The notes under the pieces: generated by a model
The model's input: only the letters and a program-made list of their open reading frames with translations
What the model was told of the DNA's origin: nothing
Database searches by the model: none
Source of the DNA: Streptomyces sp. 8K308
Lineage (GTDB): Bacteria; Actinomycetota; Actinomycetes; Streptomycetales; Streptomycetaceae
Direction: 5' to 3'
DNA: 37,042 nt
Assembly: GCF_004348315.1 (NCBI RefSeq)
Contig: NZ_SMKC01000034.1
Span: 1-37,042, forward strand
In this document: one piece after another, positions 1 through 7,981 of the stretch
How positions within the stretch are numbered: position 1 is the stretch's first letter
Layout: each line of letters starts with the position of its first letter
Made by a program: the position numbers and the translations under genes

Positions 1-120
1 AGCCCGGCAGGAGTGGCCGTTCGGATCCTGACGCGTGTCCTCGCACTCACCGCGGCGATCTGGCACAACGACAAGACCGGTCAGCCGGTGAAGCGATCAC
101 TGATCGCCTATGACTACTGA
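1..120 (+). CDS. IS982-type transposase, C-terminal fragment
   Basis: The frame from base 1 is open to a TGA at 118-120 and gives 39 residues ending KRSLIAYDY. The preceding stretch, RVLALTAAIWHNDKTG, resembles the conserved C-terminus of IS982-family transposases, as I recall it. The catalytic DDE residues lie off the left edge, so whether the element is intact cannot be judged. The next 30-40 bases should hold the right inverted repeat, but without the left end I cannot define it. Its position 120 bp upstream of the prenyl diphosphate synthase gene marks a possible insertion or rearrangement boundary. The family assignment rests on this short tail only. Confidence 0.7.
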   Translation, partial: SPAGVAVRILTRVLALTAAIWHNDKTGQPVKRSLIAYDY

Positions 121-186
121 CCGCAACAACACCCCTTGGACTCATTCATCTAGGCGCTGGCCCAGATTCACCCGCCGGGAACGGCC

Positions 187-220
187 GGCCCGGTGCGTCG
201 CTCCCCCCCGGCACCGGGCC
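187..220 (+). promoter_or_regulatory. Perfect 10-bp stem-loop before the prenyl synthase gene
   Basis: GGCCCGGTGC (187-196) and GCACCGGGCC (211-220) are perfect inverted repeats around a 14-base C-rich loop. The hairpin ends 19 bases before the GTG start at 240. No T-run follows, so it could be a leader hairpin of the cassette or a leftover terminator of a gene displaced by the insertion sequence. Only the base pairing is seen; a role is inferred. Confidence 0.4.
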
Positions 221-239
221 AACCATTCAGGATGACCAT

Positions 240-1334
240 GTGACTACTTCCGGTTCGCCGCCCCACGGCCCGGTCAACGCCGCGCCCCCGTCGACCAGGC
301 TCCTGACACAGGCGGCGCTGCGCGAGGCGGTCGGACACCTCGACGCCTCCCTCGAGCGGATGTTCGGCTATCACATGGGCTGGTGGGGGGAGCGCGGCGA
401 CCCCTGCCCCGAGGCCGCCGAGGGCAAGGCGCTGCGGCCCGCCCTCGCCTTCCTCGGAGCCGACGCCGCGGGCGTGCCGACCGACACGGCCGAGCCGGGC
501 GCCGTCGCCGTCGAGCTGATCCACAACTCGACGCTGATCCACGACGACATGATGGACGGTGACACCGTCCGCCGTAACCGGCCGGCGGTCTGGCAGGTCT
601 TCGGCGCCGGCCCCGCCATCCTGCTCGGCGACGGCCTGCACGCCTGCGCCGTCGACACCCTGCTGCGCCGCGGCGGCCGGCACGCCCCCGACGCCGTCCG
701 GCTGCTCTCCGGCATGCTGATGCGCCTGGCGCGCGGCCAGGCCAGGGACCTCGCGCTGGCCCGCCGCCCCTGGCGCGGACCAAAGACCGTGGCCATCGCC
801 GAGTACCGGGCGATGGCAGCCGACAAGACCGCCTCGCTCCTCGGCTGCGCCGCCGCCATCGGCGCCCAGCTCGGCGGCGCGTCCCCCACCACCCTGCGCA
901 CCCTCGTCCAGGCCGGCGAACACCTCGGCCTCGCCTTCCAGTTCGTCGACGACCTGCTGGGCGTCTGGGGCCCGCCGCGCGCCACGGGCAAGGAGTCGTC
1001 GAGCGACCTCACCAGGGGCCAGAAGACCCTGCCGCTGCTCACCGCCGTCGGCTCGGGCACCGACGACGGGACGCGCCTCGCCGAGCTGCTCGAACGCGGC
1101 CTGCCCGACCGGGACGCCATGACCAGTGCCGCCGAGCTCGCCGACCGGGCCGGCGCCAGGGCCGCCACCGAACGCGCGGCCCGGCACCATCTCGCCCTCG
1201 CGCAGCGCGCGTTCGCCTCCCTCGGCCCGCCGAGCGAGGCGCGGGACGCCTTCGACGAGCTGTCCACCGCCGTCATCGGCAGGACCGCGCTCGCCGCCGA
1301 CCCGCCGCGGTGGCCGGAAGACGGCGCCCGATGA
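240..1334 (+). CDS. Polyprenyl diphosphate synthase (trans-isoprenyl type)
   Basis: This soluble enzyme should condense isopentenyl diphosphate with an allylic diphosphate to make a long prenyl donor. The first aspartate-rich motif, DDMMD, is at residues 102-106 and is followed by RRNRP. The second motif, DDLLG, is at 237-241, and ADKT (about 194-197) supplies the usual lysine. The residues four and five before the first motif are Thr and Ser rather than aromatic, which in this family suggests a C20 or longer product. The GTG start at 240 is preceded by AGGA about eight bases upstream. The stop overlaps the next start as ATGA. The downstream UbiA enzyme is the likely consumer of the product. 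Geranylgeranyl diphosphate is my best guess at the product, but the length is not proven by sequence. Confidence 0.9.
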   Translation: MTTSGSPPHGPVNAAPPSTRLLTQAALREAVGHLDASLERMFGYHMGWWGERGDPCPEAAEGKALRPALAFLGADAAGVPTDTAEPGAVAVELIHNSTLIHDDMMDGDTVRRNRPAVWQVFGAGPAILLGDGLHACAVDTLLRRGGRHAPDAVRLLSGMLMRLARGQARDLALARRPWRGPKTVAIAEYRAMAADKTASLLGCAAAIGAQLGGASPTTLRTLVQAGEHLGLAFQFVDDLLGVWGPPRATGKESSSDLTRGQKTLPLLTAVGSGTDDGTRLAELLERGLPDRDAMTSAAELADRAGARAATERAARHHLALAQRAFASLGPPSEARDAFDELSTAVIGRTALAADPPRWPEDGAR

Positions 1335-1924
1335 CCGGCCGCGCGGGGGCGCGGCATCGCCAGAGCGGGCCGCCGCCCGGCGCCTTCGACGTCGACCACG
1401 GCGCCGACCCGACCCCGGCCATCGCCCGCTTCGCATCGCCGCTGACCCGGATACTGCTCAGCAGCGAAGGACTCACCACCACCCTGCTCGCCGCCCTCAC
1501 CGCCGTCCGGCCCCGGCTGCGCCCGGTCCACCAGGGCCGGCTGCCGGCGGCCGAGGCCGCGCCGGGCGCCGCCGAACTGCTGCGCGCCGGCGCCCGCACC
1601 GAGGTGCTGACCCGGCACTCGCTCAGCCTCGGCCACCAGGACCGGGCGCTGTCCGTGAACCACGTGGTGATCCGCCTCGACCTGCTGCCGCGCCTCGCGG
1701 AGCGGCTCAGCGTCTCCGCGCTGCCGCTCGGCGCCGTGCTGTGGTCGATGGGCACCGGGCACCGGCGCACCGTGCTCGCCGCGGGACACCGCGCCTGGCC
1801 GCACGACCCCGAGGACGGCCCCGGCTGCTTCAAGACCTATGTGCTGTGGCACGGCGACGAGCCGCTGGCCGCCATCACCGAGACGTTCAACCCGGCCGTG
1901 GTGCCGGCCGCCACCGGCGAGTGA
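1331..1924 (+). CDS. Chorismate lyase-like protein (4-hydroxybenzoate forming)
   Basis: This 197-residue protein resembles the UbiC/DUF98 chorismate pyruvate-lyase fold, which converts chorismate to 4-hydroxybenzoate plus pyruvate. It carries LTRILLSSEGLTTTLL near the N-terminus, typical of actinobacterial members. Near the C-terminus it has ITETFNPA, which lines up with the E. coli UbiC segment LTELFLPA holding the active-site glutamate. The ATG at 1331 overlaps the previous stop; an in-frame GTG at 1310 would lie inside that gene and is less likely. Its position between a prenyl diphosphate synthase and a UbiA prenyltransferase supports 4-hydroxybenzoate supply as its job. Family assignment is fairly firm; activity is inferred. 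Confidence 0.8.
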   Translation: MTGRAGARHRQSGPPPGAFDVDHGADPTPAIARFASPLTRILLSSEGLTTTLLAALTAVRPRLRPVHQGRLPAAEAAPGAAELLRAGARTEVLTRHSLSLGHQDRALSVNHVVIRLDLLPRLAERLSVSALPLGAVLWSMGTGHRRTVLAAGHRAWPHDPEDGPGCFKTYVLWHGDEPLAAITETFNPAVVPAATGE

Positions 1925-1933
1925 GGGACGCGC

Positions 1934-2890
1934 GTGTCCGCCACACCGATGCCGACGACCATCACCCGGGAGCTGGGCACCGGCCGGGCGCTCTACGGGC
2001 TCTTCCGCGGCACGCAGGCCGCGCTCAGCGTCGCCCCCCTGCTGCTCGCCGCCCTGCTCGCCGACGACCGGCCGCCGCCGGGACGGCTCGCCCTCGCCCT
2101 CGCGGCCGGCGGCGCCGGCGTGCTCGCCATGTTCGCCGCCCACGACCTGCTCGACCTGCGCCGCGACCGGCGCCGCCGCGACCTCGTCGCACCCCCGGGC
2201 GTCCGCGATCTGGACGCCGCCGGCGCCCGGCACCCCGTCGCGCAGGGCCGGCTCGGCGTCGCCACCGCCACCGCCCTCACCCTCGGCCTCGGCGGCGGCT
2301 CGCTGGCCGTCGCCGCCGCGCTCAACCCGGTCTGCGCCGCGCTCCTGCTGCTCGCCGCGCTACTCCAGGCCGGCTACTGCGCGCTGGCCGCCGTCACGCC
2401 GTGGAAGGCCCTGCTGTCCGGGGCCATGATCGGAGTCAGCGCGCCCGCCGGCTGGTTCGCGCTCACCACGCGGGCCGACTGGCCGCTGCTCGCGCTGCTC
2501 GTCCTCTGGCTCGCCGCCTGGGAGATCGGCGGCCGCAACCTCCCCAACGACCTGGCCGACGTCGACGAGGACACCAGGCTCGGCCTGCGGACCGTCCCCG
2601 TGGTCCTCGGCCCGCGCGCCTGCGCCGCGCTGATCGAGGGCTGCCTCGCCCTCACCACGCTGGCCGGTGGCGCCCTGATGGTGGCCGCCTGGCCCACCGC
2701 GGGGCCCGTCGGCCTCGCCGGCGCCCTGCTGGCCGGCGCCCTCTGCCTGGTGCGGCCGGCTAGACGGCTGCGGCGCCGGCCGAGCCAGCGGGCCGCGCTC
2801 GCCCTGTTCACCCGCGCCAGCCTCTACCCGGCCGCCGTGCTCGCCGCGCTCGTCCTCGGCAGCGCCACCCGGCACCTGTCGGGATCCTGA
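1934..2890 (+). CDS. UbiA-family membrane prenyltransferase
   Basis: This integral membrane enzyme should transfer the prenyl chain to an aromatic acceptor. The first acidic motif is HDLLDLRRD (about 70-78), a variant of NDxxDxxxD. The second is NDLADVDED (205-213). These are the two Mg-diphosphate binding loops of the UbiA superfamily. Between and after them lie several hydrophobic helices rich in Leu and Ala. The GTG start at 1934 follows the previous stop by nine bases. With chorismate-lyase-like and prenyl diphosphate synthase genes directly upstream, 4-hydroxybenzoate is the likely acceptor. A menaquinone-type (MenA) or heme-type role is less likely in this context. The His in place of the first Asn of motif one is a small departure from consensus. 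Confidence 0.88.
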   Translation: MSATPMPTTITRELGTGRALYGLFRGTQAALSVAPLLLAALLADDRPPPGRLALALAAGGAGVLAMFAAHDLLDLRRDRRRRDLVAPPGVRDLDAAGARHPVAQGRLGVATATALTLGLGGGSLAVAAALNPVCAALLLLAALLQAGYCALAAVTPWKALLSGAMIGVSAPAGWFALTTRADWPLLALLVLWLAAWEIGGRNLPNDLADVDEDTRLGLRTVPVVLGPRACAALIEGCLALTTLAGGALMVAAWPTAGPVGLAGALLAGALCLVRPARRLRRRPSQRAALALFTRASLYPAAVLAALVLGSATRHLSGS

Positions 2891-2896
2891 TCGGGG

Positions 2897-3631
2897 ATGG
2901 AGCCACTCGCCGCCCTGCCGCGCGGTGGCCCGCGCGCCTCCCGACTCGACCGGTGGTTCGAGACCGACGCCGTCGAGTACCTTGACCTACCGGCCATACG
3001 CCACCGGCACGCGACCATCCACCGCGCCCTCGACCGCTTCCACCGGCTGAGCCGTGGCTACCGCGCCTTCACCCGCCTGGTGCTGCGCGCCGCCCCGGGG
3101 CCGCACCCCCGCATCCTCGAACTCGGCGCCGGCGGCGGCCGGTTGGCCACCGAGCTGCTCCGCGCGCACCCCACCGCCCGGCTCACCGTCAGTGACGTCG
3201 ACCCCGGCTGCGTCGCCCGGCTGCGCGCCGGACCGCTCGGGCGCCACCCGAGGGCGACCGTCAGGCGCCTCGACGCCACCGCCATCGACGCCCCCGACCG
3301 CTCCCACGACCTCGCCGTGCTGGTCGCCGCCCTGCACCACCTCGACCCCGTTCAGGTCGCCGCCCTGCTGCGCGAGGGCACCCGGGTGGCCGGCCGGCTG
3401 CTGCTCGTCGACGGCTGGCGCCACCCGGGCTACCTCGCGCTGGTGCCGCTCGCGCTGCTGCTCGGCGGTCCGGCCCACGCCCACGACTTCGCCGTCAGCG
3501 TCCGCAGGGTCTACGCGCCGGCGGCCCTCCACGCCATCGCCGAGCACGGCGCGGCCGGCGTCGCGCTGCGCACCGGGTTCCGGCCGCCTGGCTACCTGGT
3601 GGCGCTGGCCACCGCGCGCACCAGTCAGTAA
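2897..3631 (+). CDS. Class I SAM-dependent methyltransferase
   Basis: The Rossmann SAM-binding motif ILELGAGGGRLA is at about residues 73-84, with the acidic strand-end motif TVSDVD at about 97-102. ALHHLDP, the usual motif before the methyl-transfer strand, follows. A hydrophobic stretch, YLALVPLALLLGG, near residue 180 could hold the enzyme at the membrane or near a lipid substrate. The ATG at 2897 follows the UbiA stop by six bases and has GGGG just upstream. As the last gene of the cassette it probably methylates the prenylated aromatic product, by analogy with UbiE/UbiG steps; O- versus C-methylation cannot be told. Its 3' end overlaps the convergent trypco2 gene by seven bases. Confidence 0.85.
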   Translation: MEPLAALPRGGPRASRLDRWFETDAVEYLDLPAIRHRHATIHRALDRFHRLSRGYRAFTRLVLRAAPGPHPRILELGAGGGRLATELLRAHPTARLTVSDVDPGCVARLRAGPLGRHPRATVRRLDATAIDAPDRSHDLAVLVAALHHLDPVQVAALLREGTRVAGRLLLVDGWRHPGYLALVPLALLLGGPAHAHDFAVSVRRVYAPAALHAIAEHGAAGVALRTGFRPPGYLVALATARTSQ

Positions 3632-3954
3632 CGGTCGGGGTCCTCGAAATCCTCGCGGCCGACCCGCAGCATGCCGCCGGCCCCGTCCTCCGGGCCGAGC
3701 TCCACCTGGATCCGGTGCGTGCGGTCCCGGCTGACGCCGCCGCCCACGTCGGCGGTCAGCACCCCGATGCGCAACCCGGCCCGGCCGTCCCCGGCCTGAT
3801 GGACCTGCACCGCGAACTCCAGGCTCACCTGCCGCACCGCGAACCGCACCCCGTCGTCCGCGCCGTCCTCCCTGGCCCGCGCCAACTCCCGGCGCACCTG
3901 CCTGATGACCTCCGCGAGACCGACGACGCCCTCACCCGACGCGCTCATCTCCAC
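3625..3954 (-). CDS. Trypco2 (trypsin-co-occurring domain 2) protein
   Basis: This 109-residue protein begins with GLAEVIRQVRRELARARED and continues with VRFAVRQVSLEFAVQV, the pattern of the trypco2 domain described beside trypsin-like proteins in actinobacterial conflict-type systems. The adjacent divergent gene indeed encodes a trypsin-like protein, so the two are likely partners. The C-terminal part has strands (HRIQVELG, LRIGVLTADV) and no transmembrane segment. The start may be GTG at 3954 or ATG at 3948; a GGGGG run precedes the ATG. Function is unproven; the domain is thought to act with the protease. The stop overlaps the convergent methyltransferase. Confidence 0.75.
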   Translation of the reverse strand: MEMSASGEGVVGLAEVIRQVRRELARAREDGADDGVRFAVRQVSLEFAVQVHQAGDGRAGLRIGVLTADVGGGVSRDRTHRIQVELGPEDGAGGMLRVGREDFEDPDRY

Positions 3955-4022
3955 CCCCAGCCGTCCGCTCGTCGCTTCCGGAGTCTACGGCTTGTGAGGG
4001 TCTGGCCGGTATGCTGCGACGT
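3955..4022. promoter_or_regulatory. Divergent promoter region between trypco2 and trypsin genes
   Basis: On the plus strand TATGCT at 4010-4015 fits a -10 element and ends seven bases before the ATG at 4023, which would give a leaderless transcript. On the minus strand TAGACT (3987 to 3982) fits a -10 element about 33 bases before the trypco2 ATG. No convincing -35 boxes are visible at standard spacing. TSS mapping would decide. Confidence 0.4.
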
Positions 4023-5717
4023 ATGGGGGATAATCCGACACCGTCGTCGAACTCCCCGGGGGATTCGGGAAGTTGGCGAGTTCGGTTACGCCGTCCCACG
4101 GGTGGGGTGCTGGGCGCGGGGGTGCTGCTCTCCACGGACACCGTGCTCACCTGTGCGCACGTCCTCGGGGTGCCCGACCGGCCGGTCCTGGTCGACCTGG
4201 TCGGGGCGCCGCGGTCCGAGACCGTGCGGGCCCGGGTCGACGCCGAGAGCTGGGTGCCAGAGCGCGGCGAGCCGCGGGGCCTCGGGCCGACGGGTGACCT
4301 GGCGCTGTTGCGCCTGGAGCGGCCACAGCCGGCGGGACGCGCCACCCGGCTGCGCCGGCTCTCGCCGAGCTGGGACCGGCGCGTCGGCATGTACGGCTTC
4401 CCCGAGGGCCTCGACCAGGGGATCTACCTGCGCGGCCGGCTCGCCGGCGGCACCGGCGGCGACGGTCGGGTGCAGATCTTCCCCGAGGAGCCGACCGAGG
4501 TGGCGCGCCGCGGGTTCAGCGGCGCCGGCGTCACCGACCAGCAGACCGGCCAGGTCATCGGGATCGTGGTCAGCACCTACGTCGGCCAGGGCCTGCGTCT
4601 TTCGTTCATGATCCCCACCGAGACGGTGATCCACCACCTGCCGGAGGTCGAGCGGTGGACCGACGGCGACTCCGTCGTCGACCGGGCGCTCGTCTCCACG
4701 AGCGAGGAGCCGGTCGAGGAACTCGCCTTCGCCACCTGGCTCGCCACCTGGCTGCGCGGCGGGGCCGAGGTCGCGCCCGCCGATGCCGTCCTCGTCGAAC
4801 CGGCCGACCGGGCCAGGACCCTGACGCTGCGCCGCGCGCTCACCCAGGCCGACCGCGAACTGTCCACCACGGGCCGCGCCACCACAGGGCCACGACCGGA
4901 ACCCGGCACCCTCCCGCCCGTCGGCTCTCTCGACCTGGCCGTCGACGCCAGCCGCCAGATCCCGGTCGAGCTCGCGGAGCGGGTCTGCCGGCGGATGGGC
5001 CTCGACGGCGGCCAGGAGCGGCTCGCCGCCACCCTGCTGCCGCTGACCGTCGTCGTGGACGGCGTCGACCGCGCCCCCGACCCGGCGGGCCTCACCGAAC
5101 TCCTCGAACTCCTCGCCGAGCGGGGCAGCCGACTGCTGCTCGTCTTCCACGCCGCCGCCCCCAAGACCCGGCGCGCCGCCGTCGCCGCCCTCCGGCTGCG
5201 CCACCGCCTCGGCCTGCTCGCCCGCCGCCTGGACGAGATCGCGCCGCTCGAGGCCGGGCTGCACGCCAGGCACCGCCAGGTCCGCGCCGACATCCGCCGC
5301 GCGACCCAGGCCCTCACCACCGTCCACGCGCTGGGCCGTCTCGTCCCCCGGCTGCGCGAGGAAGGCTCGGATCCCGACCGGACCGCCGCCCGACTCGACC
5401 GGCTGCACGAGGAGTTGGACGGCTACGAGCGGGAGTGCCGGGACGCGAAGGCCTGCATCGAGGAGGCGCTGACCAGGCTCGGTGCCCTCGTCGACCGCCG
5501 GGAGGAGCTGCGCGGCCGGCTCGGCGCCGCCCGGGCCAGGGCGCGCGCCGCCAGCGGCGAGGAGGATCTGGCACTCGCCCACGACTACGCGACCGCCCAC
5601 GAGCTGCTGTGGCGGGCGCCCTGCGACGTGCCGGCAGCCGAGCGGGCCGTCGCGGCCTACGTGCGGGCCGTCATCGGCCACCCGGACGAGCCGACGGCCG
5701 GGGTGTCGGCGACATGA
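4023..5717 (+). CDS. Trypsin-like protein with degenerate NTPase-like region and coiled coil
   Basis: An N-terminal serine-protease fold carries the full triad, numbered from ATG 4023: His46 in LTCAHVL, Asp92 in DLALL, Ser166 in GFSGAG. There is no signal peptide, so it should act in the cytosol. From about residue 230 to 390 a second region resembles an NTPase: LLPLTVVVDGVDRA looks like a Walker B strand, but where a Walker A loop would be expected there is VLVEPADRARTL with no GxxxxGK. The C-terminal 150 residues are charged and helical, probably coiled coil. I chose ATG 4023 because a likely -10 box covers the alternative ATG at 4011. The stop overlaps the kinase start as ATGA, so protease and kinase are co-translated. 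Its target is unknown. Confidence 0.82.
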   Translation: MGDNPTPSSNSPGDSGSWRVRLRRPTGGVLGAGVLLSTDTVLTCAHVLGVPDRPVLVDLVGAPRSETVRARVDAESWVPERGEPRGLGPTGDLALLRLERPQPAGRATRLRRLSPSWDRRVGMYGFPEGLDQGIYLRGRLAGGTGGDGRVQIFPEEPTEVARRGFSGAGVTDQQTGQVIGIVVSTYVGQGLRLSFMIPTETVIHHLPEVERWTDGDSVVDRALVSTSEEPVEELAFATWLATWLRGGAEVAPADAVLVEPADRARTLTLRRALTQADRELSTTGRATTGPRPEPGTLPPVGSLDLAVDASRQIPVELAERVCRRMGLDGGQERLAATLLPLTVVVDGVDRAPDPAGLTELLELLAERGSRLLLVFHAAAPKTRRAAVAALRLRHRLGLLARRLDEIAPLEAGLHARHRQVRADIRRATQALTTVHALGRLVPRLREEGSDPDRTAARLDRLHEELDGYERECRDAKACIEEALTRLGALVDRREELRGRLGAARARARAASGEEDLALAHDYATAHELLWRAPCDVPAAERAVAAYVRAVIGHPDEPTAGVSAT

Positions 5718-7933
5718 CCGCCTGCGACCGGCCGCGCTGCCGCGGCACCGTGATCGCCACCGGCTACTGCGACACCTGCGGCCGGCGCCCCGCCGCGGCG
5801 GCGGTCGACACCGCGCCGCCCGGCCGCGCGCGCAACCGGCCGGTCGACCCGCCCTCCAGGGCGTCCGCCGTGCTGTCCACCATCACCGGCGGCGAGATGT
5901 CCCTGCCGGACGTCTCCGTGCTCGACCCGTCCGAGCTGGTCGACGACGACCCCCGCCCGCCCAGGGGCGGCCGGACCTGTGGCAAGGACGGCTGCACCGA
6001 GGTGATCGGCATCGGCTACGGCGACCAGCCGCCCAGGCCGAGTGGCTACTGCCCGCGCGGGCACCCCTACTCGTTCGAACCCCAGCTCCACCGCGGCGAC
6101 CTGCTCGGCGACCAGTACCTCGTCGAGGGCCCCGTCGCACACGGCGGCCTCGGCTGGATCTACCTCGCAAGGGACACCCGGCTCGACGACCACCCCGTCG
6201 CCCTCAAGGGCCTGATCAACGTCAACGACGCCACCGCGCTCAGCGTCGCCGAGGCCGAACGCCGCTACCTCATCGCCCTCGACCACCCCGACATCGTCCG
6301 CATCATCAACTTCGTCACCTGGCGCGACACCGGGTACCTGGTGATGGAGTTCGTCGGCGGCCGATCCCTCGACGAACTGCTGACCCCTCAGGGGCAGGAG
6401 CGGGTGCTCGGCGGTCCGCTGCGTCTCGAACACGTCGCGGTGTACGGCTGCCGCATCCTCGACGCCCTCGACTACCTGCACAGCCGCGGCCTGCTCTACT
6501 GCGACATGAAGCCGGACAACGTCATCCACCACGGCGACCGCATCAAGATCATCGACCTGGGCGCCGTCCGCCGCATCGACGACCACGACTCGCCCGCCGT
6601 GTACACCGAGCGCTACCTGCCGGCCAAGGAGCTGCGCCGCGACACCGAGGCGGCCGACGAGCGCGCCGCCGGCAGCCCCGGGCTCCGCCCCAGGTTCACC
6701 AAGCTCACCGACCTCTTCACCGTGGCCCGCACCCTGCGCGAGCTGATGGACGCCGCCGTCCCCGGGCCGCCGACCGCGCACGACTCGTTCACCCGGCTGC
6801 TCGACCGCGCCACCGCCGACGAGTCGGGCGCCCGGTTCGCCACCGCCGCCGAGATGTCCACCCAACTGCGGGGTGTCTGGCGCGAGATCCACTCCCTCAG
6901 CACCGGCGAGCCGCACGTGGCCCAGTCCACCGTGTTCTCCCCGGGCGCCGACCCGCTGGACGGCGGCCTCGGAGCCATCCCGCCGCCCGACGGCAAGGCG
7001 CCCCACCTGGACATCGCGCCGCCGCCACCGGAGCACGTCGCGCTCCGGCTGCCCGTCCCCATCCCGCATCCTGACGCCCCCACCGCCGCCCGCGAGCTGC
7101 GCCTGTGCGCCACCTCGCTCGCCCTCGACGCCCTGGACGCGGCCGAGGAGGCGCTGCTGCGGGCCTGCCGACTGCTCGGGCCCGCCGTCGCCAGGCACGA
7201 CTGGCGGATCGCGTGGCACCGCGGGCTGCTCCTGCTGGCCAGGGGCGACACCCAGGACAACGGCGCGGCCCAGGAGGCGCTCGGCATCGCGCCCGGCGCC
7301 AGGCCGCGGGCGCGGCACTGGTTCGACGTCGTCAGCGACGCGCTGCCCGGCGAGCCGGCGCCCAAGCTCGCCCTCGGCTACTGCGCCGAGCGCGCCGGCG
7401 AACCCGAGGCCGCGGCGCGCTGCTACGAGGCGGTCTGGTGGCGCGACCCGTCCGACGGCGCCGCAGCCTTCGGCCTCGCCAGGGCGCTGCTCGCCACCGG
7501 CGACCGCGCCGGCGCCCTCGCCATCCTCGACCAGGTACCGGCGCACGCGCCGCACCACCACGCCGCCCAGGTCGCCGCCGTTCGGGTCCGGGCCGGTTGG
7601 CACGGCGAACGCCCGCCGACCGCCGAGGAGTTCCGACGCGCCCAGGAGCTGGCGGCCGACCTGACGCTGGACGGCGGCAGGACCGAGGGCCAGGAGCGCG
7701 CCCGGCTCGCCGCCGAGGTCAGGGAGTCGGCGCTGCGCGCGCTGCGCGCCGGCGCCCTGACCCCCGACGAGCTCGCCCCGGGACCGCTCTTCGGCGAGCG
7801 CCCTGGCGAACGCCGGCTGCGCGAGCTGCTCGAGGCGTCCCTGCGCGAGATCGCGGAGGCCGCCCGCACCCGTGAGGAACACGCGGCGCTGATCGACCGC
7901 GCCAACCGGGTCCGACCGTGGACCCGGTGCTGA
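5714..7933 (+). CDS. PknG-like serine/threonine kinase with zinc ribbon and TPR-like tail
   Basis: This 739-residue protein has the PknG layout. Cys4, Cys9, Cys19 and Cys22 form a zinc ribbon; Cys89, Cys94, Cys113 and His117 suggest a second metal site. The kinase domain has a glycine loop at 138-148, catalytic Lys165 in PVALK, YCDMKPDN at 262-269 (Asp264) and DLG at 281-283. HRD is replaced by YCD and DFG by DLG, as in the mycobacterial non-RD kinase PknG. The C-terminal half is alanine-rich helical repeats, consistent with the TPR tail of PknG. The frame is open far upstream, but ATG 5714 overlaps the preceding stop and starts the zinc ribbon. There is no membrane segment, so input probably comes through the membrane and binding proteins encoded downstream. 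Confidence 0.88.
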   Translation: MTACDRPRCRGTVIATGYCDTCGRRPAAAAVDTAPPGRARNRPVDPPSRASAVLSTITGGEMSLPDVSVLDPSELVDDDPRPPRGGRTCGKDGCTEVIGIGYGDQPPRPSGYCPRGHPYSFEPQLHRGDLLGDQYLVEGPVAHGGLGWIYLARDTRLDDHPVALKGLINVNDATALSVAEAERRYLIALDHPDIVRIINFVTWRDTGYLVMEFVGGRSLDELLTPQGQERVLGGPLRLEHVAVYGCRILDALDYLHSRGLLYCDMKPDNVIHHGDRIKIIDLGAVRRIDDHDSPAVYTERYLPAKELRRDTEAADERAAGSPGLRPRFTKLTDLFTVARTLRELMDAAVPGPPTAHDSFTRLLDRATADESGARFATAAEMSTQLRGVWREIHSLSTGEPHVAQSTVFSPGADPLDGGLGAIPPPDGKAPHLDIAPPPPEHVALRLPVPIPHPDAPTAARELRLCATSLALDALDAAEEALLRACRLLGPAVARHDWRIAWHRGLLLLARGDTQDNGAAQEALGIAPGARPRARHWFDVVSDALPGEPAPKLALGYCAERAGEPEAAARCYEAVWWRDPSDGAAAFGLARALLATGDRAGALAILDQVPAHAPHHHAAQVAAVRVRAGWHGERPPTAEEFRRAQELAADLTLDGGRTEGQERARLAAEVRESALRALRAGALTPDELAPGPLFGERPGERRLRELLEASLREIAEAARTREEHAALIDRANRVRPWTRC

Positions 7934-7981
7934 GCGGGCGACGCCGACAGGAGGCACCACCAGGGAAAGGGGGAACGACAC

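Noticed and set aside
232..243. Mini-ORF ATG ACC ATG TGA overlapping the prenyl synthase start
   Set aside because: Three codons only; the AGGA site is better spaced for GTG 240, and nothing suggests translational control.
4655..5713. Long upstream extension of the kinase frame
   Set aside because: It overlaps the trypsin-like gene in another frame, is Arg/Pro/Gly-rich, and the kinase zinc ribbon starts exactly at the ATGA overlap at 5714.
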